Assembly: GCA_030685015.1 (NCBI GenBank)
Contig: JAUXWS010000054.1
Span: 1 to 56,232 of the forward strand
Origin: a bacterium
GTDB taxonomy: Bacteria; CAIWAD01
Length of the DNA: 56,232 nt
Reading direction: 5' to 3'
Part shown: one piece after another, positions 15,686-26,095 of the stretch
How positions within the stretch are numbered: position 1 is the first letter of the stretch
How the letters are laid out: each line of letters starts with the position of its first letter
Notes under the pieces: model-generated
What the model was told of the DNA's origin: nothing
What the model saw: the letters and a program-made list of their open reading frames with translations, nothing else
Databases searched by the model: none
Translations under genes and position numbers: made by a program

Positions 15686-17005
15686 TTAGAGAAGCTCCGC
15701 CGCCAGCCCGGCCAGGCGGCTGCGTTCCCCCTTGCTCAAGGTGGCGTGGGCGCTGACCGACTGATCGCGGAAGCGGTCGATGACGTAGGAGAGGCCGTTG
15801 GACATGGCGTCCACATAGGGATTGTCGATCTGCTCGGGGTCGCCCGTGAGCACCACCTTGGTGCCGTTGCCGGCCCGCGTGATGATCGTCTTCACCTCGT
15901 GGGGCGTGAGGTTCTGCACCTCGTCCACGATGAAGAACTGGCGCGGCAGGCTGCGTCCCCGGATGTAGGAGAGGGGCTCCACCTCGAGCACGCCGGACTG
16001 GCGGAGCTTCTGCTCCGTGAGCTTCTGTCCCTTGCGGCCATTGCCCGCCAGACCGTCCAGGAGCTGTTCCAGGTTGTCGTGGATGGGCGTCATCCAGGGA
16101 CCCAGCTTCTCTTCAAGAGAGCCGGGCAGGAAGCCCAACTCCTTGCCCATGGGGAAGACGGGCCGGCTGACCACCATGCGGCGGTAGGGCGAGTCCTCGT
16201 CCAGCACCTGGCGCAGGCCGGCGGCCAGGGCGAGCAGGGTCTTGCCCGTGCCGGCGCGGCCGGCCAGGGTCACCAGCTGGATCGTCTCGTCCAGCAGGAA
16301 ATGCAGGGCGAAATGCTGGCCCAGGTTGCGGGCGCGGATGCCCAGGCCGGCGTCCTCCGTGCGCAGCAGGTGCAGGCGGCTGGGGTTGGCCTGGAAAGTG
16401 CCCAGGGCGGTGCGTTCCGGCCTCTCGGCGTCCTGCAGGACGACGCCCTCGTTGGGGTGCAGGCCCGAGTTCTCCTCCATGTCCAGATGGCCCACGGTGA
16501 AGAACTCGTCGATCCAGCCGGCCGGCACCTGGATGAGATGGTAGCCCTGGAAGAGGTCGTCCACGCGCACGCGGCGGTCCTCGAAGCCCGTGGCCTCCAG
16601 GCCGTAGGCTCCCGCCTTGATGCGCATGTTGACGTCCATGGTGACGAAGAGCTTGGGCCAGCCGCGGGGCGCCTTGTACTGCAGGCCGATGGCCAGGATG
16701 CAATCGTCGGCAAGGCCGGGGCTGAGGCCTTCGGGGAATTCGATCCGCTCCCCGGCGCCGGCCACGGTGAGGGTCCCTCCCTCCGGCATGGCCACGCCCT
16801 GGGTGAGGGAACCCAGCCGCCGCAGATCGTCGATCTGCCGGCTGGCCTCGCGGGCGTTGCGGCTCACCTCGCCCACGCCCTTCTTGAACTTGTCGATCTC
16901 GGCGATGACCGTGATGGGGATGACCAGGCGTGAACCGTTGAAGGCGTAGAGGGCTCTGGGATCATGCAGCAGGACGTTCGTGTCCAGGATCACGGTCCGC
17001 CTCAT
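15686..17005 (-). CDS. PhoH family protein with N-terminal PIN domain (YlaK-like)
   Basis: 439 residues. An N-terminal PIN ribonuclease domain (about 1-150) starts RTVILDTNVLLHDP with the first metal-binding Asp. A C-terminal PhoH ATPase domain (about 200-439) shows Walker A GRAGTGKTLLALAAG, RPVFPMGKELGFLPG, RGRSLPRQFFIVDEVQNL and a GDPEQIDNPYVDAMSNG segment. PIN-PhoH proteins couple an RNA-helicase-like ATPase with RNase activity. This is the second PhoH in the segment. The other, at 19413-20426, lacks the PIN domain. It lies 16 bases downstream of the unknown gene. Confidence 0.94.
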   Translation of the reverse strand: MRRTVILDTNVLLHDPRALYAFNGSRLVIPITVIAEIDKFKKGVGEVSRNAREASRQIDDLRRLGSLTQGVAMPEGGTLTVAGAGERIEFPEGLSPGLADDCILAIGLQYKAPRGWPKLFVTMDVNMRIKAGAYGLEATGFEDRRVRVDDLFQGYHLIQVPAGWIDEFFTVGHLDMEENSGLHPNEGVVLQDAERPERTALGTFQANPSRLHLLRTEDAGLGIRARNLGQHFALHFLLDETIQLVTLAGRAGTGKTLLALAAGLRQVLDEDSPYRRMVVSRPVFPMGKELGFLPGSLEEKLGPWMTPIHDNLEQLLDGLAGNGRKGQKLTEQKLRQSGVLEVEPLSYIRGRSLPRQFFIVDEVQNLTPHEVKTIITRAGNGTKVVLTGDPEQIDNPYVDAMSNGLSYVIDRFRDQSVSAHATLSKGERSRLAGLAAELL

Positions 17006-17021
17006 GCCAAGGCCTCCCTTC

Positions 17022-17630
17022 TCACAGGGTACTCAGCTCGGTGGGGGCCTCTCCTTCGGATGGGAAGAAGGTCTGGTGCAGCTGACGGGTCAGGCCCAGG
17101 TAGGTGCGACGCAGGTCGCCCAAGTCCACCGGCACGCGCAGCTCCACGTTGTAGAACTGCCGGTGCTGGCGGGGACCCATGCTGATGCGGATCTTGGCGC
17201 CCGTCATGCCCACCACGTAGGCGGCCCCCAGGTCGTCGTCGACGTTGAGGTCGAGGGCCACGTCGCACCTGAGTCCGGCCACCTGGTTGAGCAGGCGGTT
17301 GGAGGGCAGGCGCAGGGCGTTGAGATCGTCGTCCGCCCAGGCGAGGGCGTGGGAGATGAGGCGGGAGTCGATCCAGTTCTTGAAGGTCTCGTGGAGAAAG
17401 GTGTGGATGCGCACCGGGCCATCCTCCCCGGTGGTGAAGTGCCGCAGATGCACCAGCACGTGGCGGGCCGCCTCGAAGCAGGTGGGGTCGCGCGGCATGA
17501 CCACCAGGATGGGGCCCTGCCGCGCCAGCTCCTCGAAAAAGCTGACCGGCACCGGCTCGCGGGCGGTGTAGCGATGATGGGTGGCGGCGTAGAGATTGGC
17601 CAGCCTGCCCCTAATTCCCGTCGCGCTCAT
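17022..17630 (-). CDS. Conserved protein of unknown function (DUF6913-like?)
   Basis: 202 residues; no signal peptide or membrane segment. The start overlaps the end of the CNNM gene by 20 bases, so it is co-translated with it. The block LLNQVAGLRCDVALDLNVDDDLGAAYV followed by TGAKIRISMG looks like the GT9/heptosyltransferase-like fold of small Bacteroidota proteins of unknown function (a hydrophobic strand, D-x-N/S, then a K-x-R/K-x-G element). The N-terminal half (PILVVMPRDP) could be the preceding Rossmann half. This is pattern inference and not a firm family call. Confidence 0.75.
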   Translation of the reverse strand: MSATGIRGRLANLYAATHHRYTAREPVPVSFFEELARQGPILVVMPRDPTCFEAARHVLVHLRHFTTGEDGPVRIHTFLHETFKNWIDSRLISHALAWADDDLNALRLPSNRLLNQVAGLRCDVALDLNVDDDLGAAYVVGMTGAKIRISMGPRQHRQFYNVELRVPVDLGDLRRTYLGLTRQLHQTFFPSEGEAPTELSTL

Positions 17631-18897
17631 TTCTTGCCACTGGCTCCACGCGCTTGGTCTTCACCAGACCGATGCGATGCCGCTTCATCGTCATCACGGT
17701 GAAGCGCCAACCCAGATGCTCATAGGTGTCGCCGGCCTTGGGCACCTCGCCAGCCAGCTCGTAGATGAAGCCGCCCAGGGTCTCGTACTCCTCGGCCGTG
17801 GGCAGGATCTCCTCCTCGAGCAGGGCGTTGACGTCCTCCAGCAGCATGCCGGAATCGATCACCCAACCTTCGTCCGCCGTCCGCCGCCAGGGCGGGGCCT
17901 CGGCGTCGAACTCGTCCTGGATCTCCCCCACGATCTCCTCGAGGATGTCCTCGAGGGTGACCAGGCCGGCGGTTCCGCCGTACTCGTCCACCACGATGGC
18001 CATGTGGATGCGGTTGGCCTGGAACTCGCGCAGCAGCTCGTCGATCTTCTTGCCCTCCGGCACAAAGTAGGGCAGGCGGGCAAGCTGATCAAGCGCCGGC
18101 AGGGCCTCGCGCTGGTGCAGGAAGGGGATCAAGTCCTTGGCGTAGAGCACGCCGATCACATTGTCCACCCGCTCCCTGTACATGGGGATGCGGCTGTGCC
18201 CCTCGCGGCGGATCAGGTCCACCGCCTCCTCCAGGCCGGTGTCGTGGGCAAGGCAGATCATGTCGATGCGCGGCACCATCACCTCGCGCACCGTGGTCTC
18301 GCCAAACTCGAAGATGGAGTGGATCAGCTCCTTCTCGTCCTCCTCCAGGCTCCCCTCCTCGGCGCCCACCTCGAGCAGGGTCTTCAGCTCGCCGGGGGTG
18401 AAGGGGACGCCGTCCTCGTCCTTGAAACGGCGGCGGACGACGTTGGTGATGGCGAGGATGGGCTTGACCAGCGGCCAGAGCAGCACCTGGGAGAGCTGCA
18501 GGGGCAGCGCCGCGGCCCGCGCCAGCTCCACGTTGTGCCGGAAGGCCAGGGCCTTGGGCGTCACCTCGGAGACGATGAGGAGGGAGAGGGTCACGAAGAT
18601 GATGGTGACGGGGATGACCAGCTCGAGGGAGAGGCCCACCGACACCGCCCAGTGGTGGGCCATCAGGGTGGCCAGGGTGGCGGCCGCCGTGTTGGCCACG
18701 GTGTTGCCCACCAGGATGGTCACCAGCAGGCGCTGGGGCTTGCCCAGCAGATGGGCGACCCGCCGACCGGGCGCGCCGCCATCCTCCCGCTGCTGCTTGA
18801 TCTGCAGCTTGCCCAGGCTGAAGAAGGCCGTCTCGCTGCCCGAAAAGAAGCCCGACAGCACCAGCAGCAGGGCGAAAAGGACCAGCTCAGCCAGCAT
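17611..18897 (-). CDS. CNNM/CorC (HlyC) family transmembrane protein with CBS pair
   Basis: 428 residues. Four N-terminal membrane helices (DUF21/CNNM, about 1-185) begin LVLFALLLVLSGFFSGSETAFFSL. A CBS pair follows (about 205-330: VREVMVPRIDMICL, HSRIPMYRERVDNVIGVLYAKDL, IVVDEYGGTAGLVTLEDILEEIVGEI). A CorC_HlyC domain ends the protein (about 340-420: GGFIYELAGEVPKAGDTYEHLG). Members are implicated in magnesium or cobalt efflux and were once called hemolysins. It overlaps ybeY by 11 bases. The ybeY-corC neighbourhood is a widely conserved arrangement. Confidence 0.95.
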   Translation of the reverse strand: MLAELVLFALLLVLSGFFSGSETAFFSLGKLQIKQQREDGGAPGRRVAHLLGKPQRLLVTILVGNTVANTAAATLATLMAHHWAVSVGLSLELVIPVTIIFVTLSLLIVSEVTPKALAFRHNVELARAAALPLQLSQVLLWPLVKPILAITNVVRRRFKDEDGVPFTPGELKTLLEVGAEEGSLEEDEKELIHSIFEFGETTVREVMVPRIDMICLAHDTGLEEAVDLIRREGHSRIPMYRERVDNVIGVLYAKDLIPFLHQREALPALDQLARLPYFVPEGKKIDELLREFQANRIHMAIVVDEYGGTAGLVTLEDILEEIVGEIQDEFDAEAPPWRRTADEGWVIDSGMLLEDVNALLEEEILPTAEEYETLGGFIYELAGEVPKAGDTYEHLGWRFTVMTMKRHRIGLVKTKRVEPVARNERDGN

Positions 18898-19438
18898 GGC
18901 GGCCGCCTTTCAGCCAGGACTCGATCCCCGGCAGGAGATCCAGGCCGGCCAGCAGCTCGTCCTCGCGGGCGCGCATGCGCCGCCGGCGCGACGGATGGTC
19001 GTCGCGCCAACCGCACAGGTGCAGCACGCCGTGGATGGCCACCCGGGCCAGTTCGCGGCGGGGCGTCTCCCCGTAGTCCACGGCCTGCTCCACACAGACT
19101 TCGGGGCAGATGAGGATGTCCCCCGAGACCTCACCCGGCGGGGCCTCGTACTGGAAGCCCAGATGGTCGGTGGCCTCGTCCAGGCCATGGAACTCGCAGT
19201 TGGCGGCCCGCATCTCCTCCGGATCGAGCAGGGCCAGGGTCAGCTCGCGGGGGCGCACCCCCTCGGCGGCGAGGGCATGGCTCACCACGCGCCGCAGCAG
19301 GCGACGGTTGACGCGAACCCGTGATCCGGAAAGGGCGACGTCCAGCCGCCCGCTACTTCGTGAATCGGGATCGTCCAGTTCGGGCTGGGGGAAAGGGTGG
19401 GGGTCGGCGCCGTCAGCTTTCGGTCGTTGTCGTGGCAC
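18887..19438 (-). CDS. ybeY: Endoribonuclease YbeY (rRNA maturation factor)
   Basis: 183 residues from a GTG at 19438, which has GAGGAG about ten bases upstream. An ATG at 19474 is also in frame but lies deeper in phoH and lacks a ribosome site. The zinc-dependent RNase for 16S rRNA 3'-end maturation and quality control is identified by the three-histidine signature ARVAIHGVLHLCGWRDDHPS, with GDILICPEV upstream. The canonical form is HGxLHLxGxDH; here one extra residue (WRDDH) sits before the third histidine. The gene overlaps phoH by 26 bases and the CNNM gene by 11. Confidence 0.94.
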   Translation of the reverse strand: MPRQRPKADGADPHPFPQPELDDPDSRSSGRLDVALSGSRVRVNRRLLRRVVSHALAAEGVRPRELTLALLDPEEMRAANCEFHGLDEATDHLGFQYEAPPGEVSGDILICPEVCVEQAVDYGETPRRELARVAIHGVLHLCGWRDDHPSRRRRMRAREDELLAGLDLLPGIESWLKGGRHAG

Positions 19439-20422
19439 GGCCGTCGTACTCCTCATAGGCGTGAATGATGTCACGGACCAAACGATGGCGAACTACATCG
19501 GCCTTTTCAAGTTCGACGAAGGCCACGTCGCGCACTCCGCGCAGGATCTGCCGGATCTGAACCAGTCCGCTGCGCCCCGGATCGACCAGGTCGATCTGCG
19601 TCACGTCGCCGGTCACCACGGCGCGGCTGTTCTGCCCCAAGCGCGTGAGGAACATCTTCATCTGGCCGGGAGTGGTGTTCTGCGCCTCGTCCAGGATGAT
19701 GAAGGCGTTGTTGAGCGTTCGTCCCCGCATGAAGGCGAGGGGCGCCACTTCCACAATCTGCTGCTCCACCAGGCGGGCCATGCGCTCCGGCTCCATCATG
19801 TCGAAGAGGCTGTCGTAAAGCGGGCGCAGGTAGGGGTCCACCTTCTCCTTGAGGTCGCCGGGCAGGAAGCCCAGGTTTTCCCCCGCCTCCACGGCCGGCC
19901 GGGTGAGCACGATGCGTTGCACGCGGCGCTCGACCAGCGCGGCCACGGCCATGGCCACGGCCAGGTAGGTCTTGCCCGTGCCGGCCGGGCCGATGGCGAT
20001 GGTGACCAGGTTGGCCCCCGCCGCCCGCACCAGCCTCTCCTGGCCGGCCGTGCGCGTCCGGAGGGGACCGGTGGGCGTGTTGACCACGACTGAGAACTGC
20101 CCGGGATCGGCGTCCGCCACCTGGCCGGCCATGGTCAGGCGCAGCACGGTGTCCACGTCCTCCAGCTCCAGCAGGCCCTTGCGCCGCGCGATGGCCGCCA
20201 TGTCCCCCACGGCCCGCCGCAGCAGGTCGACGTCGCTGCGGCAGGAGACGATGCGCAGATCCCCTCCGCGCAGGGCCAAGCGCGCCGAGAAGACCTCCTC
20301 GATCTTGCGGATGTGGACGTCGCCCGGGCCGAAGAGGGCCTGGGGCTCGAGACCGTCCAGCGCCAGCAACAGGCTTTCGTTGTCCATCAGGCTCCCGGAT
20401 TGGCGGGCCGCCGCCGCCCGGC

Positions 20423-20426
<4 letters not shown>
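19413..20426 (-). CDS. phoH: PhoH family ATPase (YbeZ type)
   Basis: 337 residues. An N-terminal region (about 25-110) resembles the KH-like part of PhoH (FGPGDVHIRKIEEVFSARL). The P-loop ATPase domain shows Walker A GPAGTGKTYLAVAMAV, RPAVEAGENLGFLPGDLKEK, FMRGRTLNNAFIILDEAQN (Walker B), GQMKMFLTRLG and VVTGDVTQIDL. PhoH/YbeZ interacts with YbeY in RNA metabolism in other bacteria, and here the two genes overlap. The ATG at 20426 overlaps the aspS stop (ATGA), so aspS, phoH, ybeY and the CNNM gene form one coupled operon. Confidence 0.95.
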
Positions 20427-22210
<1,784 letters not shown>

Positions 22211-22256
22211 GATCCCGTCTCCCGCTATTGGCGGCCGGCCGCGACGGCGGCCCATC

Positions 22257-22290
22257 AAGAAACCCCGCTTCGCCATCCGGTGAAGCGGGG
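22257..22290 (-). terminator. Intrinsic terminator after rpsU
   Basis: On the minus strand a perfect 9-bp stem CCCCGCTTC / GAAGCGGGG (22263-22271 and 22282-22290) with a 10-base loop is followed by TTTCTTG. It lies 50 bases after the rpsU stop and 47 bases before the aspS start. Confidence 0.8.
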
Positions 22291-22339
22291 CCGGAAGGAT
22301 TTCCTTCTCCATGCAGCGGAACCGGTCGGGGACCGGCCG

Positions 22340-22549
22340 CTAGATCAAGCCCTGACGGCGCTGCTCGGACATCATCTTGCGTTGCTTCCGCTTGGCCGCG
22401 TTCAGCATCCGCTTGCGGATCTCCGAGGGCTTGTCGTAGCGCTGCTTGCGCCGCAGTTCGCTGAGGATGCCCGCCTTCTCACAGGATTTGGTGAATCGCC
22501 GGAATGCCCGATCAAAAGGTTCCCCCTCGCGAACACGAATATGCGCCAT
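22340..22549 (-). CDS. rpsU: 30S ribosomal protein S21 (bS21)
   Basis: 69 residues beginning [19 protein letters not shown], with a strong ribosome site (GGAAGGGGGTG) before the ATG at 22549. The bS21 core is obvious ([30 protein letters not shown]), followed by a basic tail. It binds the small subunit near the 3' end of 16S rRNA and promotes initiation. It is monocistronic: its own terminator follows, and the divergent rhomboid gene lies upstream. In the shared 144-base gap, TTGCAG and TACTCT spaced 17 bases apart are a weak promoter candidate. Confidence 0.97.
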   Translation of the reverse strand: MAHIRVREGEPFDRAFRRFTKSCEKAGILSELRRKQRYDKPSEIRKRMLNAAKRKQRKMMSEQRRQGLI

Positions 22550-22693
22550 GCCGTCACCCCCTTCCAGCGCATTAGCCCAAAGGGCAGCAAGAGTAGCATC
22601 TGGAATTGGTCGCTGCAAGGCAATGAGGAACAATCGGCTATTTTCCGAACAGAGAAGCGTTGCAGCCTGCTGGGGGCTTTGGCAACTTGCGGC

Positions 22694-23554
22694 ATGAGTC
22701 TGGAGCATCGCATCGAGGGCTGGCGGGAGCTGGATCCCATGGCCCGGCCGGGACCCGTCCTGCGCGGCTTGATGCTGGCGCTGGCGGCCGTCTACCTGTT
22801 GCAGGGGCCCCTGGAGCTGGAGCGCTGGGCCATCCTCCGTCCCGAGGAGGCGCTGCTGCAGGGCCGCCTCTGGCAGCTGCTCAGCTACGCCCTGCTTCAT
22901 CAGGGCCTGCTGCACCTTCTCTTCAACCTGCTGGGCCTGTGGGTCTTCGGCACGGAGCTGGAAAGAGTCTGGGGCTCCCGGCCCTTCCTTTACTATCTCG
23001 TCTTCTGCGCAGTGGGAGCGGGGCTGGCCCACAGCCTCATCGATCCCTTCATCAGCGGCGAACCGGTGGGCGTGGCGGGCGCCTCGGGCGCCGTGTACGG
23101 GCTGATGGCGGCCTATGGCCTGCTCTTCCGTTCGCGCAAGCTCTTCTTCCTTGGGATCATCCCTGTGCGCGCCGGCGTGCTGGCCCTGGGATTCGCCGCG
23201 CTGGCCATTTTCTCCGGCGTGTTCCAGAGCGGGGACGGCGTGGCCCACGTCGCCCATCTGGGCGGCATGATCAGCGGCCTGGGCCTGTTGCTGGCGGCGC
23301 CGGTCCGCAACCAGTGGCGCTTGTGGCGGCATCGGCGGCGCATGCTGCGCCATTTGCGGCGCAAGGGCGGCAACGACCCGTCGCCCGCCACCCGGATCGC
23401 TCCGGGGGCGGACCTCTCCCGGATCGAGGCCCGCCTGGACGAACTGCTCGACAAGGTGTCGCGCCAAGGCCTCGAGGCCTTGACCGGCGAGGAGCGGGCT
23501 TTCCTCGACGAGGCTTCGGCTTGGCTGCGTGAACGCCGGAAGCAGGGCCGATGA
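22694..23554 (+). CDS. Rhomboid family intramembrane serine protease
   Basis: 286 residues, with about six membrane helices. Catalytic Ser in [18 protein letters not shown] and catalytic His in [15 protein letters not shown]; the [18 protein letters not shown] segment is the usual L1/TM2 signature. The C-terminal soluble tail ([33 protein letters not shown]) matches the DUF6576-type tail of many FCB rhomboids. The start may be 22694 or the ATG at 22739, which has GGGAG nine bases upstream. Codon usage between them looks coding. The stop overlaps the rsmE start (ATGA). Confidence 0.93.
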   Translation: MSLEHRIEGWRELDPMARPGPVLRGLMLALAAVYLLQGPLELERWAILRPEEALLQGRLWQLLSYALLHQGLLHLLFNLLGLWVFGTELERVWGSRPFLYYLVFCAVGAGLAHSLIDPFISGEPVGVAGASGAVYGLMAAYGLLFRSRKLFFLGIIPVRAGVLALGFAALAIFSGVFQSGDGVAHVAHLGGMISGLGLLLAAPVRNQWRLWRHRRRMLRHLRRKGGNDPSPATRIAPGADLSRIEARLDELLDKVSRQGLEALTGEERAFLDEASAWLRERRKQGR

Positions 23555-24270
23555 AGCGGACAACCAGGCTGGTGCTGCCGGCCCTTCCCCGCGAGGGTGG
23601 CTGGGTCGATCTGGATGACGGGAAGAGCCACCACCTGCTGCGCGTGTTGCGACTGGCGGAGGGCCAGGATCTGGAGGTCCTGGATGGCGCCGGGGGCTTG
23701 GCCACGGCCCAATTGACTGTGGATGGTCGGCGGGTCCGGCTGCACTGCCAGCCCCCCTGGAGCCTGCCCCACCCTTCCCCGCGGCTGGAGGCCTGGATGC
23801 CGCTCATCCGCCCGGAGCGCCTGGAGACGGCCGTCGAGAAGTTGACCGAACTGGGCGTGGCGCGGATCCTGGTCTACTCCAGCGAGCGGACGGGCAACCA
23901 GCGTCGTCCGCCCGAGCTGGCCCGCCTGTGGCGCCTGATGGATGCCGCGCTGGAGCAATCAGGCAACCCCTGGCGGCCGGAGCTGACTGCGGTCGTTCCG
24001 CTGGCCGGGCTGCTGGCCCAGGTGGAGCCGCCCCTCCTCGTCGCCGGGCGGGACCACGCCGTCGCCGGGCCTTTTCCCGAGAGGCTGCCCGGCAGGCTGG
24101 CCCTCCTCGCCGGTCCCGAGGGCGGCTTCTCCCCAGATGAGGAGCTTCTCCTGGCCGGGCGCGTCCTGGGCCGGATCAGCCTGGGCCAGCATGTCCTGCG
24201 GGCCGAGACGGCCATGATCGCGCTGGCCGCCGCGGTGCAGGCCCGGGCCAGCATCCATGAAAAGTCTTGA
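23551..24270 (+). CDS. rsmE: 16S rRNA (uracil-1498-N3)-methyltransferase RsmE
   Basis: 239 residues. SAM-dependent SPOUT methyltransferase that methylates U1498 in the decoding centre. An N-terminal PUA-like domain ([20 protein letters not shown]) precedes the knotted C-terminal domain. There [47 protein letters not shown] and [13 protein letters not shown] are near-perfect family signatures. It is translationally coupled to the rhomboid gene (ATGA overlap) and ends 73 bases before the M16 gene. Confidence 0.97.
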   Translation: MKRTTRLVLPALPREGGWVDLDDGKSHHLLRVLRLAEGQDLEVLDGAGGLATAQLTVDGRRVRLHCQPPWSLPHPSPRLEAWMPLIRPERLETAVEKLTELGVARILVYSSERTGNQRRPPELARLWRLMDAALEQSGNPWRPELTAVVPLAGLLAQVEPPLLVAGRDHAVAGPFPERLPGRLALLAGPEGGFSPDEELLLAGRVLGRISLGQHVLRAETAMIALAAAVQARASIHEKS

Positions 24271-24343
24271 TGATCATGAAACTTCGGCCCCGGATGCGGG
24301 TCGGTTGGTCCCTGCAGTTAACCTATTGGCACGGAGGATAGAG

Positions 24344-26095
24344 ATGAACGATCGACACGGCCCCGGCGCGGGCTGGATGGTGGTGGTGGCCTTGCTGGCC
24401 GCCGGCGCCCTCCAGGCCGCGCTTCCGGTCACGGAGCACGTGCTGGCCAACGGCATGCGCTTCCTCATCATCGAGGACCACACCGCGCCCAGCGTCATGG
24501 GCGCTTGGGTGGCCCACGTGGGGTCCAGCAACGAGGTCCCCGGCCAGACGGGCCTCACCCACCTGCTGGAACACATGATGTTCAAGGGCTCCCACACCAT
24601 CGGGACCAAGGACCTGGAGAAGGACCTGTCCCTCCTGGCGCGTCAGGAGGAGCTGAAGGAGCAGATCCGCCGCCGCAGCCGCGAGCTGCGCCTGCAGGTG
24701 CGCCAGGGGCAGCAAGCCAGCCTGGCGGAGGCCCAGAAGAAGGACCCGCTCTGCCAGCAACTGGAGACGGAGTTCCAGCAGCTGGTCGCCGCCCAGCGGG
24801 AGAACATGATCCCCAATGAGTTCGACCAGATCATGCAAAAGAATGGGCAGCTGTTCGGCAACGCCTTCACCAGCGAGGACATGACCGCCTACTTCAACGT
24901 CCTGCCCGCCAACAAGCTCGAACTATGGTTCTGGATGGAGTCCGACAGGCTGATCAACCCTGTCTTCCGCGAGTTCTACGCCGAGCGCGATGTGGTCTAC
25001 GAGGAGCGCCGCATGCGCACCGAATCCACCCCGACGGGCGTGCACGAGGAGGCCGTCAACGCCATTTTCTGGCAGGCCTCCCCTTACCACTGGCCGGTCA
25101 TCGGCTGGCCCAGCGACGTCTCCGAGCTGAGCATGGCCCAGGCCCAGGACTACTACCACACCTGGTACGGCCCCGGCAACGTCACCGCCATCCTGGCGGG
25201 CGACCTGGACACGCCGGAGGCGATCCGTCTCGCCGAGCGCTACTTCGGACGCATGGAGGCGCGGCAGGATCCTCCGCCCCTGGTCACGCTGGAACCGGTC
25301 CAGCTGGGCGAAAAGCGCTACACGGGCGTGGCCGAGGTCAACCCCACGGTCAACTTGCGCTACCACTGCGGCGGCTTCAAGCACGTCGACTCCGGTGTCC
25401 TGGAAGTGGTCGCCTCGCTGCTCAGCGGCGACACCGGGCGCCTGCAGCGCAGCCTGGTGCAGGAGGGCCGGCAGGCGGTGCGGGCCTGGGCCTACTACGA
25501 ACGCAACAAGCATGAAGGAGCCTTCCAGGTGGAGGCCGAGGCCGCCGCCGGAGTTGGCAACGAGGCCCTGGAGGCCGCCCTCGACGCGGAACTGGCCCGC
25601 CTGGTGGCGGAACCCGTGCCCGACCGCGAGCTGCAGAAGGTCAAGAACACCTGGTTCGTGGACACTTACCGCGCCCAGCAGAGCCCCATCCGCGCCGGCT
25701 TCGAGTTGATCATGAACGCCGGCATGGGGGACTGGCGCGAGCAGGAGGCCTATGCCGCCCGCATCCAGGCCGTCAGCGCCGCCGATGTGCAGCGCGTGGC
25801 CGGCGCCATGCTCCGCCCGGAGAACCGCATGGTGACCTGGTGGGTGCGCCAGGAGGGCGCCGCCGCCGGTCCGGCTGACGAGCTGGCCTCCCTCCCCGCC
25901 GAAGTGCAGGGCATGGCCCGTCAATTCAAGACACAAATGGGCTTGGTGACGGACCGGGACATGCTGCAGAGCATCCTGGCGCAGCTGGCCGCCGAGGAGC
26001 CGGAGGATGAGCAGCAACGGCACTTGGGCCAAGTGCTGATGGGAGTCGTCGAGGCGCGGCTGGCCGCGTTGGAAGCCAAGGAGGAGAATCGATGA
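24344..26095 (+). CDS. M16 zinc peptidase (insulinase/pitrilysin family), catalytic member
   Basis: 583 residues from the ATG at 24344, with GGAGG seven bases upstream. A signal peptide is present (MVVVALLAAGALQAA). The inverted zinc motif HLLEH sits in TGLTHLLEHMMFKGS, with the distal Glu region FYAERDVVYEERRMR. Two M16 half-domains follow. A charged helical insert of about 60 residues (LSLLARQEELKEQIRRR to LVAAQRENMIPNEF) lies between the zinc motif and the GNAFTSEDMTAYF segment. It probably acts in the periplasm with the next gene's product, whose start overlaps this stop (ATGA). This two-gene arrangement is typical of PqqL-like heterodimers. Confidence 0.95.
   Translation: MNDRHGPGAGWMVVVALLAAGALQAALPVTEHVLANGMRFLIIEDHTAPSVMGAWVAHVGSSNEVPGQTGLTHLLEHMMFKGSHTIGTKDLEKDLSLLARQEELKEQIRRRSRELRLQVRQGQQASLAEAQKKDPLCQQLETEFQQLVAAQRENMIPNEFDQIMQKNGQLFGNAFTSEDMTAYFNVLPANKLELWFWMESDRLINPVFREFYAERDVVYEERRMRTESTPTGVHEEAVNAIFWQASPYHWPVIGWPSDVSELSMAQAQDYYHTWYGPGNVTAILAGDLDTPEAIRLAERYFGRMEARQDPPPLVTLEPVQLGEKRYTGVAEVNPTVNLRYHCGGFKHVDSGVLEVVASLLSGDTGRLQRSLVQEGRQAVRAWAYYERNKHEGAFQVEAEAAAGVGNEALEAALDAELARLVAEPVPDRELQKVKNTWFVDTYRAQQSPIRAGFELIMNAGMGDWREQEAYAARIQAVSAADVQRVAGAMLRPENRMVTWWVRQEGAAAGPADELASLPAEVQGMARQFKTQMGLVTDRDMLQSILAQLAAEEPEDEQQRHLGQVLMGVVEARLAALEAKEENR

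Noticed and set aside
22550-22693. Promoter TTGCAG, 17 bases, TACTCT for rpsU
   Set aside because: Only half of each hexamer matches the consensus. It is mentioned with rpsU but not listed as a site.
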